A DNA stretch of 41,606 nt. It comes from Candidatus Neomarinimicrobiota bacterium (lineage in GTDB: Bacteria > Fidelibacterota > Marinisomatia > Marinisomatales > S15-B10). Position 1 is the first letter of the stretch; each line of letters opens with the position of its first letter. The notes under the pieces were generated by a model. It did not search any database and was not told the DNA's origin. It was given only the letters and a program-made list of their open reading frames with translations. Shown piece after piece: positions 17,701 to 24,286 of the stretch. The position numbers and the translations under genes were made by a program. The stretch covers positions 1-41,606 of the forward strand of contig JASLRT010000046.1 in assembly GCA_030743815.1 (NCBI GenBank), in the 5' to 3' direction.

Positions 17701-18514
17701 TGGTGAGGGCGCCGCGAGCAGAAAATTTCTTCAACTGCCTGTCACCAGCCTGAAAATTGACGATGAGCGGTTTTGAGAATCTTGGCGGTTTGGTAATAAT
17801 ATTCAGGACGCCGCTGTGAGCGTTGGGACCATAGATGGCGGAAGCAGGACCGAGGACAACCTCGATCTGTTGCACATCATCAGACGTTATGGGGATGACG
17901 TTGTAGGCGGTCAGCCGCAGTGAGGGGACATTGGCCATGCGGCCGTCCGTCAGCGTCAGCAGGCGAGAGCTGAAACTGGAGTTGAAGCCCCTGGCACTCA
18001 GGTTGTAGCTGTCGACACCGGACTGGGTAAAGTCGACGCCCTTAACGGCTTTCAGGTAGTCGCCGAGATTGGTGTTGCTCTCGCGGCGGATATTCCTTTC
18101 GGTGATGACCGAGATGGCGGCCGGGGCATCTTCTACCCGCTCCCTGCGGCGCGAAGCGGTCACCACATACGTCTGATATTCTATGGCAGCCGGACTGAGA
18201 GTCATGTTTACCGTTTCAGTGGCGCCCTCCTCAAGCGTGACGGTCACTTCAATCTCATCGTAGCCTATAAAGGAAGACTTGACCGTGTAAACTCCCGCCG
18301 GCAGATTCTTTACCTCATAGTATCCTTCCATACCGGTGGCTGAGCCCGTTGGAGAATCCAGTTCCGGACCCGTTACCAGGACATTGGCTCCCATGAGCGG
18401 ATCGCCGGTACTCTTATCGGTTATTCTCCCCTTAATGGTGCCGGCGGCCGTGAGCAGCGCGCCGTGAAGCAGGAACATCAGGATCAGCAGCAGTTTGAAT
18501 GTTTCCGTTTTCAC
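14762..18514 (-). CDS. TonB-dependent outer-membrane receptor with DxDxDG insertions
   Basis: Starting at GTG 18514 gives 1250 residues and a clean signal peptide (MKTETFKLLLILMFLLHG). The longest open frame would start at 18589, but its first 25 codons run through a terminator hairpin, so I reject that start. Next come a carboxypeptidase-regulatory-like domain (about 25-110: GRITDKSTGDPLMGANV), a plug with VVTASR, VEDAPAAISVI and IEVVLGPASAIYGPNA, and a long barrel with a DLHLGYSVNDHLRLFASISNLF-like C-terminus. Three clusters of DxDxDG-type loops interrupt the barrel, probably in extracellular loops. The substrate is unknown. A secreted protein precedes the gene and a metal exporter follows it. 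Confidence 0.9.
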   Translation of the reverse strand: MKTETFKLLLILMFLLHGALLTAAGTIKGRITDKSTGDPLMGANVLVTGPELDSPTGSATGMEGYYEVKNLPAGVYTVKSSFIGYDEIEVTVTLEEGATETVNMTLSPAAIEYQTYVVTASRRRERVEDAPAAISVITERNIRRESNTNLGDYLKAVKGVDFTQSGVDSYNLSARGFNSSFSSRLLTLTDGRMANVPSLRLTAYNVIPITSDDVQQIEVVLGPASAIYGPNAHSGVLNIITKPPRFSKPLIVNFQAGDRQLKKFSARGALTRGNLGIKASAAYLTADDWRHFNPDEREAHHFAFVGNWDLITDGRNAIWQTGLIEDGNPTEAILIPDPWPNDDRELTEEYLNDAGIDWFIGSDGQFYTNIAVSDGIDNNGNSDDFIDLNGNGQPDAGEPGVNSDGLIWADGEDNDSDGLVDEGVDEGIDDQIEKWYDGFDNDGDGLIDEADERGSKWQNRVGERGANKFGEFEFGNNGEILFDTNQDSCFGCVGDSTIYTYRVDDANGDGVDDFPDFAVRNVRSDFRLDYDPSDDFKTSLAYGYAWAKNINITGIARYLADGWIYRYAQGRLTYKNFFAQAYLNSSNAGRTRSLATGGRIKDTSRKFSAQLQHHKMFWNERQRIVWGVDYFRTMPQTFGTILGDNNLWDKIDNDGDGESGSPISWAETIDNNAYDKGEMYTLWDTDSGLQDGAVSGVDNARRAIADGIDNDGDGLVDEGIDEKDEDNRYIVNELGFYFQSNTKLTDKWELIIANRLDAHDKLTDIIDFGEKNLSVNPFQWTFDFENQEGLQISPKIGLMYRPRDNQNFRLTWARAFNTPSSQALFLDIFVQRFSVFKVFAKGAGNGYHYPRDENGHLIFWDISEDLWQYNTLHWEKFNDSNSDGEWSFSDGSADTLSDIFGNQYIYTFDSNDQFDFMDYGTDGKPAEPYTDTNGNGQWDWGEPYEDLDGNIFYTGLDNNGTEGDGIFQEGEPAEQHETWVDDNGNGIWDELYKLLFPSVDPKIKGTFQSDIATDPEPINPEIVRTLEFGYKGRVAKRLYGTFDLFYSKYTSFVSPILFVTPVVVKNDPELTIDRFFNSPSSYIQGVTVVGDTADITSGHNPPVVVGYLNFGKVYMWGIDASTTFFVNRNLIIDVNYSYLSLSDFINPLTGTKEPINAPKHKWSMKATYEFPEGYSIAAYLRHVNSFPWQSGIYYGTIKKYDILDLHLGYSVNDHLRLFASISNLFNNRHVEIIGGPKLGRMVVLRLQGTL
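15545..15886 (-). repeat. DxDxDG cluster 3 in the TonB receptor
   Basis: About 114 residues with NDSNSDGEW, TDTNGNGQWDWGEPYED, LDNNGTEGDGIF and VDDNGNGIWDE. Tryptophan follows several of the acidic loops here, unlike clusters 1 and 2. Confidence 0.65.
16340..16567 (-). repeat. DxDxDG cluster 2 in the TonB receptor
   Basis: Contains KIDNDGDGESGSP and DGIDNDGDGLVDEGIDE, the second nearly matching a unit in cluster 1. Spacing of the acidic residues fits calcium loops. Confidence 0.65.
17165..17398 (-). repeat. DxDxDG calcium-loop-like cluster 1 in the TonB receptor
   Basis: About 78 residues containing SDGIDNNGNSD, DLNGNGQPDAGEP, GEDNDSDGLVDEG and GFDNDGDGLIDEAD. They resemble thrombospondin type 3 and EF-hand-like calcium loops. 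Such runs are common in secreted FCB proteins but unusual inside a receptor barrel. Confidence 0.7.
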
Positions 18515-18541
18515 AGGCGCTAATTTCTCATTCTTATGCGG

Positions 18542-18574
18542 AAAAAACCAACCCCGCCTTACGGGGCGGGGTTG
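18542..18574 (-). terminator. Rho-independent terminator between the secreted-protein and TonB-receptor genes
   Basis: A 10-base-pair GC-rich stem joins CAACCCCGCC (18549-18558 on +) and GGCGGGGTTG (18565-18574) with a 6-base loop. On the minus strand it is followed by six T residues (18542-18547). It lies after the secreted-protein stop (18616) and before the receptor start, so it should reduce read-through into the receptor gene. Confidence 0.85.
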
Positions 18575-18615
18575 ATAAGTGTCAAACATGAATCAGGTTT
18601 ATGACGACAGAAATG

Positions 18616-20229
18616 TTATTTCATCAATAACATCTTCTTTGTAGCGTTGAACTTTGCTGTATCAAGACGATACAGGTAGATGCCGGTCGCCAGTGGCGTT
18701 CCAGCGTCATCCAGTCCATCGAACTGCACACTGTGGCTGCCCGTGGTCATGTTGGATGCAACCAGTGTCCGTACCTGTTCACCGAGCATATTCCAGACAG
18801 TCAGGGTGACATCGCCGCTCTCAGGGATATCGAACGTGATGCTCGTGGACGGGTTGAACGGATTGGGGTAGTTCTGATTCAGAGCAAATTCCGTCGGCAA
18901 CGCGTCTTCTTCCGCCGCTTCCAGAACTTCTACACTGGAAAATTTCGCTTTCACCACGCGCGTCTGTCTGTTCGGTACGCACTGGTTGCCCACTTCAAAG
19001 ATGAGCCTGCCGTTGGTGCCGTCGAAGTTATGATCCGAGTCGTCAAGGGCAGCTGCAAAGTCGATACCTGCTGCCGCGGCGCCTTGGACTCCCGCTCCCA
19101 GAGCTGTCACAACACCGGCAATGATTGCATCTTCTATATCGCCGCCCGCAGTCAGAATTCCTTCCATGGCGCCCCAGGCCAGCGCACCGAGATCCCCCAG
19201 AGCAGCGATAACTGTAGCATCTACCCCTAGGGTCGACAATGTCGCTGAGGCCGCTGCACCAGCCGCCGTCAGTTCGTCGTCACCAGCGGTTACGGCTGCA
19301 TTGAATGCGCCGCCAAAGGTTGCCAGTGCAACCAGATCGTGATAGGTCATGTAATAGCCGGTAAACTGGAGCGGTTCATCGCCGCTGAAAAGTTCACCGT
19401 CCGGTCCGGCAGGATCGAAGATGTAACCCCAGTTGGCCACCACTGCTTCATCGTAAGGCCAGTTATCGCCAAGTGTGACATGATCGCCCACATTGAGACT
19501 CTTACCGTACGCTGCATTCACGCCAGTGACAAAGTCTTCATCAGCTGGTGCTGTGGAGAAACCCAACTGCCGGTTCAAGAGTCCCTCAGCATCGATACCA
19601 CTGGCTGACCCGATGCCGTCAGTGGCATTCCACCCGAGGATGACATGGCGAATCGCCGAGCCATCTTCGGCGCGGTAAACATTGATATAGCCGTGGTTCA
19701 CATCGGTGGCATCCATGCTGAAAAGATCGAAGACACCGGATTCCACGATGCCGAACCCGCCGTGATCGTCTTCACCATCCCACTCATATGTACCTTGCTC
19801 AGCAACGGTCGGCATAGAGGCGAAGGTCGAGCAGTTTTCCGTATCTGTGGATGGGTAAGTGCTGGTGGGGATCTCAAACGACCCGTCCTCGTTCAGTATC
19901 ACAGTGAGATCAATGCCGGCGGCAGCTACAAGTGTCGCAGCAGAGCCCATGTTGGCAATTGCCTCCGGTGTTTCCGCAACGGCAACCACATCACCGGGAT
20001 CAAAGCTACCCGCGCCCCATGTGAACTGTTCGGCCGCCGCGCTGGGCCACGACAGAACCAAATCGTGGGTTGAGCCTACATCTTCAACGGCGGCGCCGGA
20101 ATCACGAGCCACATTGATCCACTTAACGTGCACACCCGTCATCTTAAAGTTACCGCTGAGCCCCTGTCCGGAAACTCCTGCAATCATTAATATGATTGCC
20201 AACGGTACTGTTATCAATTTCAATTTCAT
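18616..20229 (-). CDS. Secreted protein with type IX secretion C-terminal domain and Ala-rich central segment
   Basis: 537 residues from ATG 20229, which has GGAGG 8 bases upstream; a TTG at 20244 is in frame but lies at the ribosome site itself. Signal peptide about 1-21. The N-terminal ~290 residues are beta-rich and unfamiliar. Residues ~300-397 are an Ala/Gly-rich, largely hydrophobic segment (AAGAAASATLSTLG, GAGVQGAAAAGIDFAAALDD). Residues ~447-537 form a type A sorting domain: NQNYPNPFNPSTSI, GEQVRTLV, GIYLYRLD and an end in KKMLLMK. The sorting domain is removed during export, and the body is released or anchored outside. The next gene on the strand is the TonB receptor, a possible partner. 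Function unknown. Confidence 0.85.
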   Translation of the reverse strand: MKLKLITVPLAIILMIAGVSGQGLSGNFKMTGVHVKWINVARDSGAAVEDVGSTHDLVLSWPSAAAEQFTWGAGSFDPGDVVAVAETPEAIANMGSAATLVAAAGIDLTVILNEDGSFEIPTSTYPSTDTENCSTFASMPTVAEQGTYEWDGEDDHGGFGIVESGVFDLFSMDATDVNHGYINVYRAEDGSAIRHVILGWNATDGIGSASGIDAEGLLNRQLGFSTAPADEDFVTGVNAAYGKSLNVGDHVTLGDNWPYDEAVVANWGYIFDPAGPDGELFSGDEPLQFTGYYMTYHDLVALATFGGAFNAAVTAGDDELTAAGAAASATLSTLGVDATVIAALGDLGALAWGAMEGILTAGGDIEDAIIAGVVTALGAGVQGAAAAGIDFAAALDDSDHNFDGTNGRLIFEVGNQCVPNRQTRVVKAKFSSVEVLEAAEEDALPTEFALNQNYPNPFNPSTSITFDIPESGDVTLTVWNMLGEQVRTLVASNMTTGSHSVQFDGLDDAGTPLATGIYLYRLDTAKFNATKKMLLMK

Positions 20230-20237
20230 TGCATCAT

Positions 20238-20242
20238 CCTCC
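20238..20242 (-). promoter_or_regulatory. Ribosome binding site fixing the secreted-protein start
   Basis: GGAGG on the minus strand ends 8 bases before the ATG at 20229, a strong Shine-Dalgarno match. It shows that the upstream in-frame TTG (20244) is not the start. Confidence 0.75.
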
Positions 20243-20295
20243 AATTAGCCATGGAATGAGTTGTGGTGATGTTGCCGTGTCGCCCCACAAACAGA

Positions 20296-20324
20296 AAAAT
20301 AGACATTATCCAGTCCCTTGGCAA
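20296..20324 (-). promoter_or_regulatory. Sigma70-like promoter of the secreted-protein gene
   Basis: On the minus strand TTGCCA (20319-20324) is followed by a 17-base spacer and TATTTT (20296-20301), close to TTGACA/TATAAT. It lies about 65 bases before the ATG at 20229. Confidence 0.5.
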
Positions 20325-20390
20325 GATTTTTTTATTGCCTCCTAAAGTGTGTGATTTGCGCCACAAATTGCCGGCTGTCACCGAGGAGGA

Positions 20391-22226
20391 TCAGGCAAGA
20401 TTCTCGGCTACAAGGTCGGCCAGGTCTTTCACTTTTACGGCTTTGCGGCCTTCTGGAGTGATTGGATCCAACCCTTGATTGAACATGCCGTAACAGAAAT
20501 TGCATCCCGTTACAACCGTTTCAGCACCGGAGTTAGCGATCTGTTCAGCTCTTACGATGTGCGTTCGGCCGGTCCCTTCTTTCTTCCACCATAGTCCGCC
20601 ACCGGCACCGCAGCAGAGCGTGTTTGTACCGTGTTCCTCCATCTCGAAAAAGTCTGGCGCCAGCGTCCGCAGAGTCCGGCGAGGAGCATCCAGTTCTCCC
20701 ACTATGCGTGCCAGATTGCACGGATCGTGGTAGGTGATGGCGCCTTCTGCCTTTGTGGAAACGTCGATTCGTTTCTGATCAATCAGAGATGCTATAACTT
20801 GTGTATGATGTTCCACTCGGTACTCAATGTTGGTGAACTTCGTGTACTCTTTGCTCAGATTCACGATGCAGTGGGGACACATGGAGGTCACTTTTTTCGC
20901 TTTTGACAATTGCTCCATATTGTGTTCCATCAGGAGCTGATAGGTCATTTTCTCTCCCAGGCGGTTCGCCGGATCACCGCAGCACCATTCATCCTCCAGG
21001 ATACCATAAGAGACGCCGGCGCTGTCGAGGATTTTGGTGTAATTCTCCACCGATTTGGTGAAATCAGGATCGAGCTCATGGCGCGCGAAGCAGCCGAGCC
21101 ACAGAACATACTCTTTATCTTCCGTAAACTTGGGCAGCCGTTCCGCCAACGGGCTCTGGAAGGCACCTTCGGTATTGCCAGTCTCCTGAAGATTCATAAA
21201 CAGCTTCTGGTATTCCTGAGGTACGGCACCCTCCACAAGAACCTGCAGTCGCCGGATTTCGTCCGATTTTTCCACCTGGTTGCCGACAGGACAGGCAAAG
21301 GTACACGCTTGGCACGTGGTACACTCCCATCCGGCTTCGACGTCAATCTGGTCCAAAACGGCGGTAGTGCCGCCGTCGAGAAGCGGCTGTCTCAGATCGA
21401 GCATGAAGTGGTGTTTCGGGCTGAGGGTGCCGCCGCCGCGATGGGCGGGGCAGGCATCGGTGCAGCGGCCGCACTCCACACAGGAGAAGACGTCCAGAGC
21501 TTGATTCTTCGATAAGTGCGACAGCCCCTCCAGCATGGCATCGAGCTCCTCCTCGGGCGCTTCCATGTCGATCTTGACGGCTTCATGATCAGGAGTGTCA
21601 AACGGACGCAAAAAGATGTTGAATGGGGCAAAAACGAGGTGGAGGTGTTTGGATTTGGGGATTAATATAAGGAAGGCCAGTACCAGGAGCGCGTGCAACC
21701 ACCAGTTGAATCTTGCCAGCAGAAGTGGTGGACTTGTTTCACCGTATATGTAAGTGACCATCAGAAGGAAGATGAAGAGAGCCACTATTCCCGAGGTGGG
21801 AGAGAGCTTGCCCAGAACCTCTGGCTTGAGGATGAAACGGCGGTAGGCGAGGAAGCTGATGCCGATGATGACCAAAATGGAAAAGGGCAATACGACGATG
21901 GAGTAGCAATGATGCTGTTCTGGGGAGAGGAGTGGAGTTTCGAAGCCGGCAGCAAAGTGATCTAGAGTAATAATGCCGAAAACGATAAATCCCCAGAAGA
22001 CCAGTCCGTGCATAAGACCCGGCCAGAAGCGTCCGCCGATTACGCGGCGGTGGAACAGCACTTCCTGAATAGTCCGGATCAGGCGTTGCGAAATTCGATC
22101 CAGAGGAAGGGTCCCTGTTCCTCGGGCTACAATGCGAAGCCGTTTCACTACTTCCCAGAAGAACAATCCCAGAGTTCCAGCAATGAGAACGGCAAGAGCT
22201 GTCTTTTCCAGCAGGGAAAATGTCAT
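20391..22226 (-). CDS. Membrane Fe-S oxidoreductase, probable EtfAB:(mena)quinone oxidoreductase
   Basis: 611 residues from ATG 22226. The TTG at 22247 is in frame but would put an implausible GSPPL leader before the first helix. The N-terminal ~195 residues hold about five membrane helices of the NarI/HdrE haem-b type with several His residues. Two [4Fe-4S] motifs follow: C249/252/255/259 (CVECGRCTDACP) and C302/305/308/312 (CTTCQACTFACP). Two HdrD-like CCG domains come next, with CCG at 415-416 and 538-539. This matches the membrane protein paired with etfBA in beta-oxidising bacteria, which passes electrons from acyl-CoA dehydrogenases through ETF to menaquinone. It is downstream of etfA in the same operon. 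A run of nine C lies between the ribosome site and the ATG. Confidence 0.87.
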   Translation of the reverse strand: MTFSLLEKTALAVLIAGTLGLFFWEVVKRLRIVARGTGTLPLDRISQRLIRTIQEVLFHRRVIGGRFWPGLMHGLVFWGFIVFGIITLDHFAAGFETPLLSPEQHHCYSIVVLPFSILVIIGISFLAYRRFILKPEVLGKLSPTSGIVALFIFLLMVTYIYGETSPPLLLARFNWWLHALLVLAFLILIPKSKHLHLVFAPFNIFLRPFDTPDHEAVKIDMEAPEEELDAMLEGLSHLSKNQALDVFSCVECGRCTDACPAHRGGGTLSPKHHFMLDLRQPLLDGGTTAVLDQIDVEAGWECTTCQACTFACPVGNQVEKSDEIRRLQVLVEGAVPQEYQKLFMNLQETGNTEGAFQSPLAERLPKFTEDKEYVLWLGCFARHELDPDFTKSVENYTKILDSAGVSYGILEDEWCCGDPANRLGEKMTYQLLMEHNMEQLSKAKKVTSMCPHCIVNLSKEYTKFTNIEYRVEHHTQVIASLIDQKRIDVSTKAEGAITYHDPCNLARIVGELDAPRRTLRTLAPDFFEMEEHGTNTLCCGAGGGLWWKKEGTGRTHIVRAEQIANSGAETVVTGCNFCYGMFNQGLDPITPEGRKAVKVKDLADLVAENLA

Positions 22227-22299
22227 GAGGGGGGGGGATCCTTTCAATGGCGATCTTGTTATACGTGGCTCAAGCTGTCGGCCGTGCTCAATTGCTGAG

Positions 22300-23274
22300 C
22301 TAGGCTGCCTGAACGGCTTCAGTCAACTTGGGGATAATCTCCAGTATATCACCTACCACGCCATAGTCAGCGATCTCGAACAGCGGTGCCTCCGGATCCT
22401 TGTTGATGACCACCACGTTCTTGGAACCTTTCATTCCGATCACATGCTGTATCGCGCCGGAGATGCCCAGCGCAAGATAGAGTGTCGGCGCCACCGTCTG
22501 ACCCGAGCTTCCCACCTGATGATAGGGTGGTAGCCACCCTGCGTCCACCACAGGCCTCGAGGATGCAATTTGTCCGCCAAAAGCTTCCGCCAGCGATTTG
22601 ACGATAGGAAGGTTTTCTTCCTTTCCGATTCCCCGTCCAATGGAGACGATAACTTTGGCGCTGGTTAGATCGACCGTGGTCGTCGTTTCCTGAAACGGTT
22701 CTTCCGAAGTGGTAGTGATATTGTCGGGTTCAAGATTTACCTCTACCGGCCGCACCGTGGCGCCACTGCCCTCCGCTACAGCATCTTCCTGAAAAGCTGC
22801 TGATTGAAACGTCACCAGATATGGGGGATCACCTGTCGGGCGGACATCGGCCACCAGTTTGCCGGCAAAAACCTGTCTTATAAAAACGGTTGTGTCTTCT
22901 TCGATCCGATAAGCGATGTTGTCAACAATCAGCGGCCGGCCTAAAGAGGCACTCACTTTTGGCAGAAAATCGCGTACCATGTAAGTGTGACCCATGATAA
23001 CGTAGTTTGGCGATTCTGCTTTGATAACTTGAGTGAGAACTTTTGTATAACCTTCCGCCGAATAATCTTTCAGCAGAGAGTGCTCTGCCGTGAGAACTTC
23101 CGACACATCCTTGGTTGCGGCCGCCTGGGCCATCTGGCTGATCTCTTCTCCCATGGCTAGAACCGAAACAGTCTGCCCCAGATCCTTCGCCAGAGACTGG
23201 CCTGCCGCAATGGCTTCCATGCTTGCCCTGTGCATAGTGCCGTTCTTCTGTTCCAGTACGACTAGAATATCCAT
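22300..23274 (-). CDS. etfA: Electron transfer flavoprotein alpha subunit
   Basis: 324 residues. The N-terminal half is an alpha/beta domain (MDILVVLEQKNG). The C-terminal half binds FAD: VSIGRGIGKEEN, the PVVDAGWLPPYHQVGSSGQTV loop, ALGISGAIQHVIGMK and INKDPEAPLFEIADYGVVGD. It pairs with EtfB to carry electrons from acyl-CoA dehydrogenases to the membrane oxidoreductase. The gene starts 8 bases after the etfB stop and is followed by the oxidoreductase gene after 73 bases. Confidence 0.96.
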   Translation of the reverse strand: MDILVVLEQKNGTMHRASMEAIAAGQSLAKDLGQTVSVLAMGEEISQMAQAAATKDVSEVLTAEHSLLKDYSAEGYTKVLTQVIKAESPNYVIMGHTYMVRDFLPKVSASLGRPLIVDNIAYRIEEDTTVFIRQVFAGKLVADVRPTGDPPYLVTFQSAAFQEDAVAEGSGATVRPVEVNLEPDNITTTSEEPFQETTTTVDLTSAKVIVSIGRGIGKEENLPIVKSLAEAFGGQIASSRPVVDAGWLPPYHQVGSSGQTVAPTLYLALGISGAIQHVIGMKGSKNVVVINKDPEAPLFEIADYGVVGDILEIIPKLTEAVQAA

Positions 23275-23282
23275 GACTGCTC

Positions 23283-24056
23283 CTATAAAACCTTTATATC
23301 ACGTTTGAAAACATCAATCAGTTTGGCGACGACCTGATCTGTCTCTCCTTCTATCATCTCAGTCCGTTTTACTTTTTGAGGGACATAGATTTTCTCGAGA
23401 GTCTGTAATATCTCTACGCCGCCGGTGACTTCCTCCCGGGTGACAGAACGGATTTCCTTTTTCTTTGCGCCCATTATCCCTTTCAGCGATGGATACCTGG
23501 GAGTGTTAATGCCCGATTGGATGGAGATTGATGCTGGCATCTTCAGCGTCGTCCACTGAAACCAGCCACCCTCCAGCTCGCGCTTTACGCGGGCGGTGGT
23601 CTCAGAGATCTCAGTCCCTATGACAAGTGTAGCGGTTGACATGCCCAGCATCTCTCCTAGCAGGACACCCACCTGTCCCAATCCCAGATCGTCTGACTGA
23701 AGGCCGGTAAGGATAAGATCAAAACTCTCGTCCCTGAGAGCGTTTGCAAAAATGGTTGCAGTTAGGAAAGGGTCAGAAGTGTAGGGGAGTAATTCTTCGA
23801 TATGAATGCCTCTGTCTGCTCCCTTCGCCAGTCCTTCACGAATCCCTCGCTGGGCGCGCTGCGGACCAAGGCTTGCTACTACCACTTCACCGTCTCCCGT
23901 TTGTTCCTTGATAAGTAACGCCTCCTCAAGGGCATATGTGTCGGATTCATTGATGGCAAAGGAGACGTTTTCTTCTACTATCCAGTTACCTTCTCCGTTG
24001 AGCTTGAGTGGCGAGTCTGCACTGGGAACTTGCTTGGTCAGAACACAGATTTTCAT
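23283..24056 (-). CDS. etfB: Electron transfer flavoprotein beta subunit
   Basis: 257 residues. It begins MKICVLTKQVPSADSPLKL, followed by SFAINESDTYALEEAL, VASLGPQRAQRGIREGLAKGADRGI and LTGLQSDDLGLGQVG. These match EtfB, which carries the AMP or second FAD and docks dehydrogenases. It is the first gene of the etfB-etfA-oxidoreductase operon. The 230-base gap upstream separates it from the divergent DUF5916 gene and must hold both promoters. It contains two ATTCGGA direct repeats on the minus strand just before the start. Confidence 0.96.
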   Translation of the reverse strand: MKICVLTKQVPSADSPLKLNGEGNWIVEENVSFAINESDTYALEEALLIKEQTGDGEVVVASLGPQRAQRGIREGLAKGADRGIHIEELLPYTSDPFLTATIFANALRDESFDLILTGLQSDDLGLGQVGVLLGEMLGMSTATLVIGTEISETTARVKRELEGGWFQWTTLKMPASISIQSGINTPRYPSLKGIMGAKKKEIRSVTREEVTGGVEILQTLEKIYVPQKVKRTEMIEGETDQVVAKLIDVFKRDIKVL

Positions 24057-24286
24057 GATCGTCTGGTCTTCCGAATTTGATCCGAATCAGATAGTTGAAA
24101 ATAGGATATTTTAGTCTGTTATAAGTTAATGAGATACTGCCCGAACTGCAAGAAGAGGTGAGAAAATATCTTTCGAACTGGCGGTGGATGGACCTTTACC
24201 TTGTTGTTTAATCTTTTGTGCCAGTAAATTTGGTTCCCTTTTGCAGATAGCATTCCAGAACCTGCAAGGGATAATTCCTAGGATAT

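Noticed and set aside
18516-18589. N-terminal extension MFDTYQPRP... of the TonB receptor
   Set aside because: It translates the terminator hairpin and precedes a clean signal peptide starting at GTG 18514.
20330-20390. Rho-independent terminator after the ETF oxidoreductase
   Set aside because: ATTTG/CAAAT complementarity exists near 20355-20370, but the stem is only five pairs and the A/T run is not adjacent.
22300-24056. Electron-bifurcating FixAB type for the ETF pair
   Set aside because: The genes lie with an Fe-S membrane oxidoreductase rather than fixCX or a bifurcating dehydrogenase, so ordinary electron transfer is simpler; sequence alone does not exclude bifurcation.
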